This document shows positions 4,890 through 5,623 of a DNA stretch of 5,623 bases, piece after piece. Source of the stretch: Bacteroidales bacterium. Lineage in GTDB: Bacteria; Bacteroidota; Bacteroidia; Bacteroidales; UBA3824. The DNA is taken from assembly GCA_016287995.1 (NCBI GenBank), contig JAEEXW010000215.1, forward strand, positions 1-5,623, in the 5' to 3' direction. The position numbers and the translations under genes were made by a program. Position 1 is the stretch's first letter, and each line of letters begins with the position of its first letter. The notes beneath the pieces are model-generated. The model was not told the DNA's origin. It saw only the letters and a program-made list of their open reading frames with translations, and ran no database searches.

Positions 4890-5623
4890 TTAATCGTTAA
4901 CCTTTTCGTGTTCTTCCGCCTCGGCGCGCATAGCCCTGTTGTTTTCGTCAAAAACGTAAGGAATGATTTCGGTTTTGCGGATTAAAATATCGTAATAGAT
5001 GTATTTGTTTATCAGCATTACCGTACAATCCTTTTTAGCGATAAGCGAAGTTACATCTCTGTCAAGGTTTACTCCGCGTGCTATAATATCGTTTTTGAAG
5101 AAATAAATGCTGTCTGCCGAGGTGCTCGTACTCAGAGTGCCTTTTACGACAATTATAAGATTGTCGCTTTCTTCTTCTGTGTCTATTTCGTCGTCCTTGT
5201 TGAGGTGCCTTACGCTCAGATATTCCGAAAACTTGATGAGCAGGTTTTCGGGCAGACTCACAAACAGAGGATGTCTTTTTATCATTTTCAATCTGTCGGT
5301 AAGTAGCGGACTGTCGGTTTTTAAATCGGAGAGGAGTTTCTGCTTTTTCTCCGTCATATTGCCGAGATAGTCGGCGCATTTGAGCGGGTTTTCTTCGTAA
5401 ACAATTTTTGCCGCAACAGAATACACAATTTCTTCCGTGTGATAGAGGCACAAGAAAATTTCGTCCGGAATTTCTGACTTACGGATTTTTGTAAGTACAT
5501 CTTCTATGTTTGTGCTGACCCAAAGAGTCAAATCCTTGTAATCGATTACGCTCGAACGTTGTGAATCGTTGATTTTTGACTTGTGCTGTTTGCCCAAAAG
5601 TTCTACCGCTTTTGAAACCGTCC
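4890..5623 (-). CDS. C-terminal part of a protein with a degenerate cyclic-nucleotide-binding-like domain
   Basis: The frame is open through the right edge. A TTG at 5597 could serve as a start, but the frame continues upstream without a stop (TVSKAVELLGKQHK), so the gene very probably begins outside the window. About 243 residues are visible. Counting from that TTG, residues 10-100 are helical and could be HEAT-like or linker helices. Residues 108-208 (HPLFVSLPENLLIKFSEYL, NLIIVVKGTL, IYFFKNDIIARGV, LIAKKDCTVMLINK) follow the beta-roll of CRP/FNR effector domains. The phosphate-binding cassette is not preserved: no FGE and no Arg-Ala/Ser pair is seen at the expected place, so cAMP binding is doubtful. 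The protein ends about 27 residues later with an acidic tail and no helix-turn-helix, so it is not a CRP-type regulator. In Bacteroidetes such C-terminal barrels occur behind MFS/ATP-ADP-translocase-like membrane and HEAT regions; that architecture is a guess here. It is followed by paralogue A after 59 bp. Confidence 0.75.
   Translation of the reverse strand, partial: TVSKAVELLGKQHKSKINDSQRSSVIDYKDLTLWVSTNIEDVLTKIRKSEIPDEIFLCLYHTEEIVYSVAAKIVYEENPLKCADYLGNMTEKKQKLLSDLKTDSPLLTDRLKMIKRHPLFVSLPENLLIKFSEYLSVRHLNKDDEIDTEEESDNLIIVVKGTLSTSTSADSIYFFKNDIIARGVNLDRDVTSLIAKKDCTVMLINKYIYYDILIRKTEIIPYVFDENNRAMRAEAEEHEKVND

Noticed and set aside
4541..4951. 136-codon open frame on the minus strand
   Set aside because: It runs across the end of the cNMP-barrel gene, the gap and paralogue A in another frame. 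Its translation is rich in Arg and Lys and has no domain pattern, while the frame of paralogue A is supported by its duplicate.
5062..5451. 129-codon open frame on the minus strand inside the cNMP-barrel gene
   Set aside because: It lies wholly inside a better-supported frame and its product is an unusual Arg/Gln-rich sequence typical of a frame shadow.
5595..5597. TTG as the start codon of the cNMP-barrel gene
   Set aside because: The frame stays open upstream to the window edge with ordinary coding content, and the codon lies within a probable helix. The protein is more likely cut by the window edge.

Overview
The window looks like chromosomal DNA of a member of the Bacteroidota, most likely Bacteroidales. 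It is AT-rich. The GH65 phosphorylase and the amylase N-terminus are of the type found in Bacteroidetes alpha-glucan utilisation loci. Start codons lack strong Shine-Dalgarno sequences, and one upstream region carries a promoter of the Bacteroidetes form (TTTG, 19 bp, xAnnTTTG). All six supported genes lie on the minus strand, so transcription runs from right to left.

Right end (about 4890-5623): the C-terminal part of a larger protein whose start is outside the window. It has a helical region followed by a degenerate cyclic-nucleotide-binding-like beta-barrel and no helix-turn-helix. Next come two small proteins of 76 and 71 residues (4600-4830 and 4329-4544) that are clear tandem paralogues of unknown function. 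They align without gaps at roughly 60% identity over 62 residues. A 14-bp direct repeat lies at the upstream edge of each copy.

Middle (about 3282-4328): an AT-rich intergenic stretch of about 300 bp ends in a good Bacteroidetes promoter candidate whose spacer contains a 10-base homopolymer. This promoter serves a secreted or membrane-anchored GH24 (phage-type) lysozyme, which has Cys in place of the usual catalytic-site Asp. The lysozyme gene is closed by a clear intrinsic terminator.

Left half (1-3272): a starch/maltodextrin transcription unit. It begins with an 18-bp near-palindrome of LacI-operator type, followed by a complete maltose phosphorylase-like GH65 gene. Two bases later comes the start of a lipoprotein alpha-amylase-type gene that runs off the left edge. 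Together the amylase would release maltose and maltooligosaccharides outside the cytoplasm, and the phosphorylase would split imported maltose into glucose and beta-glucose 1-phosphate. The most unfamiliar element is the small paralogue pair. The most testable regulatory ideas are the palindromic operator and the homopolymer-containing lysozyme promoter.
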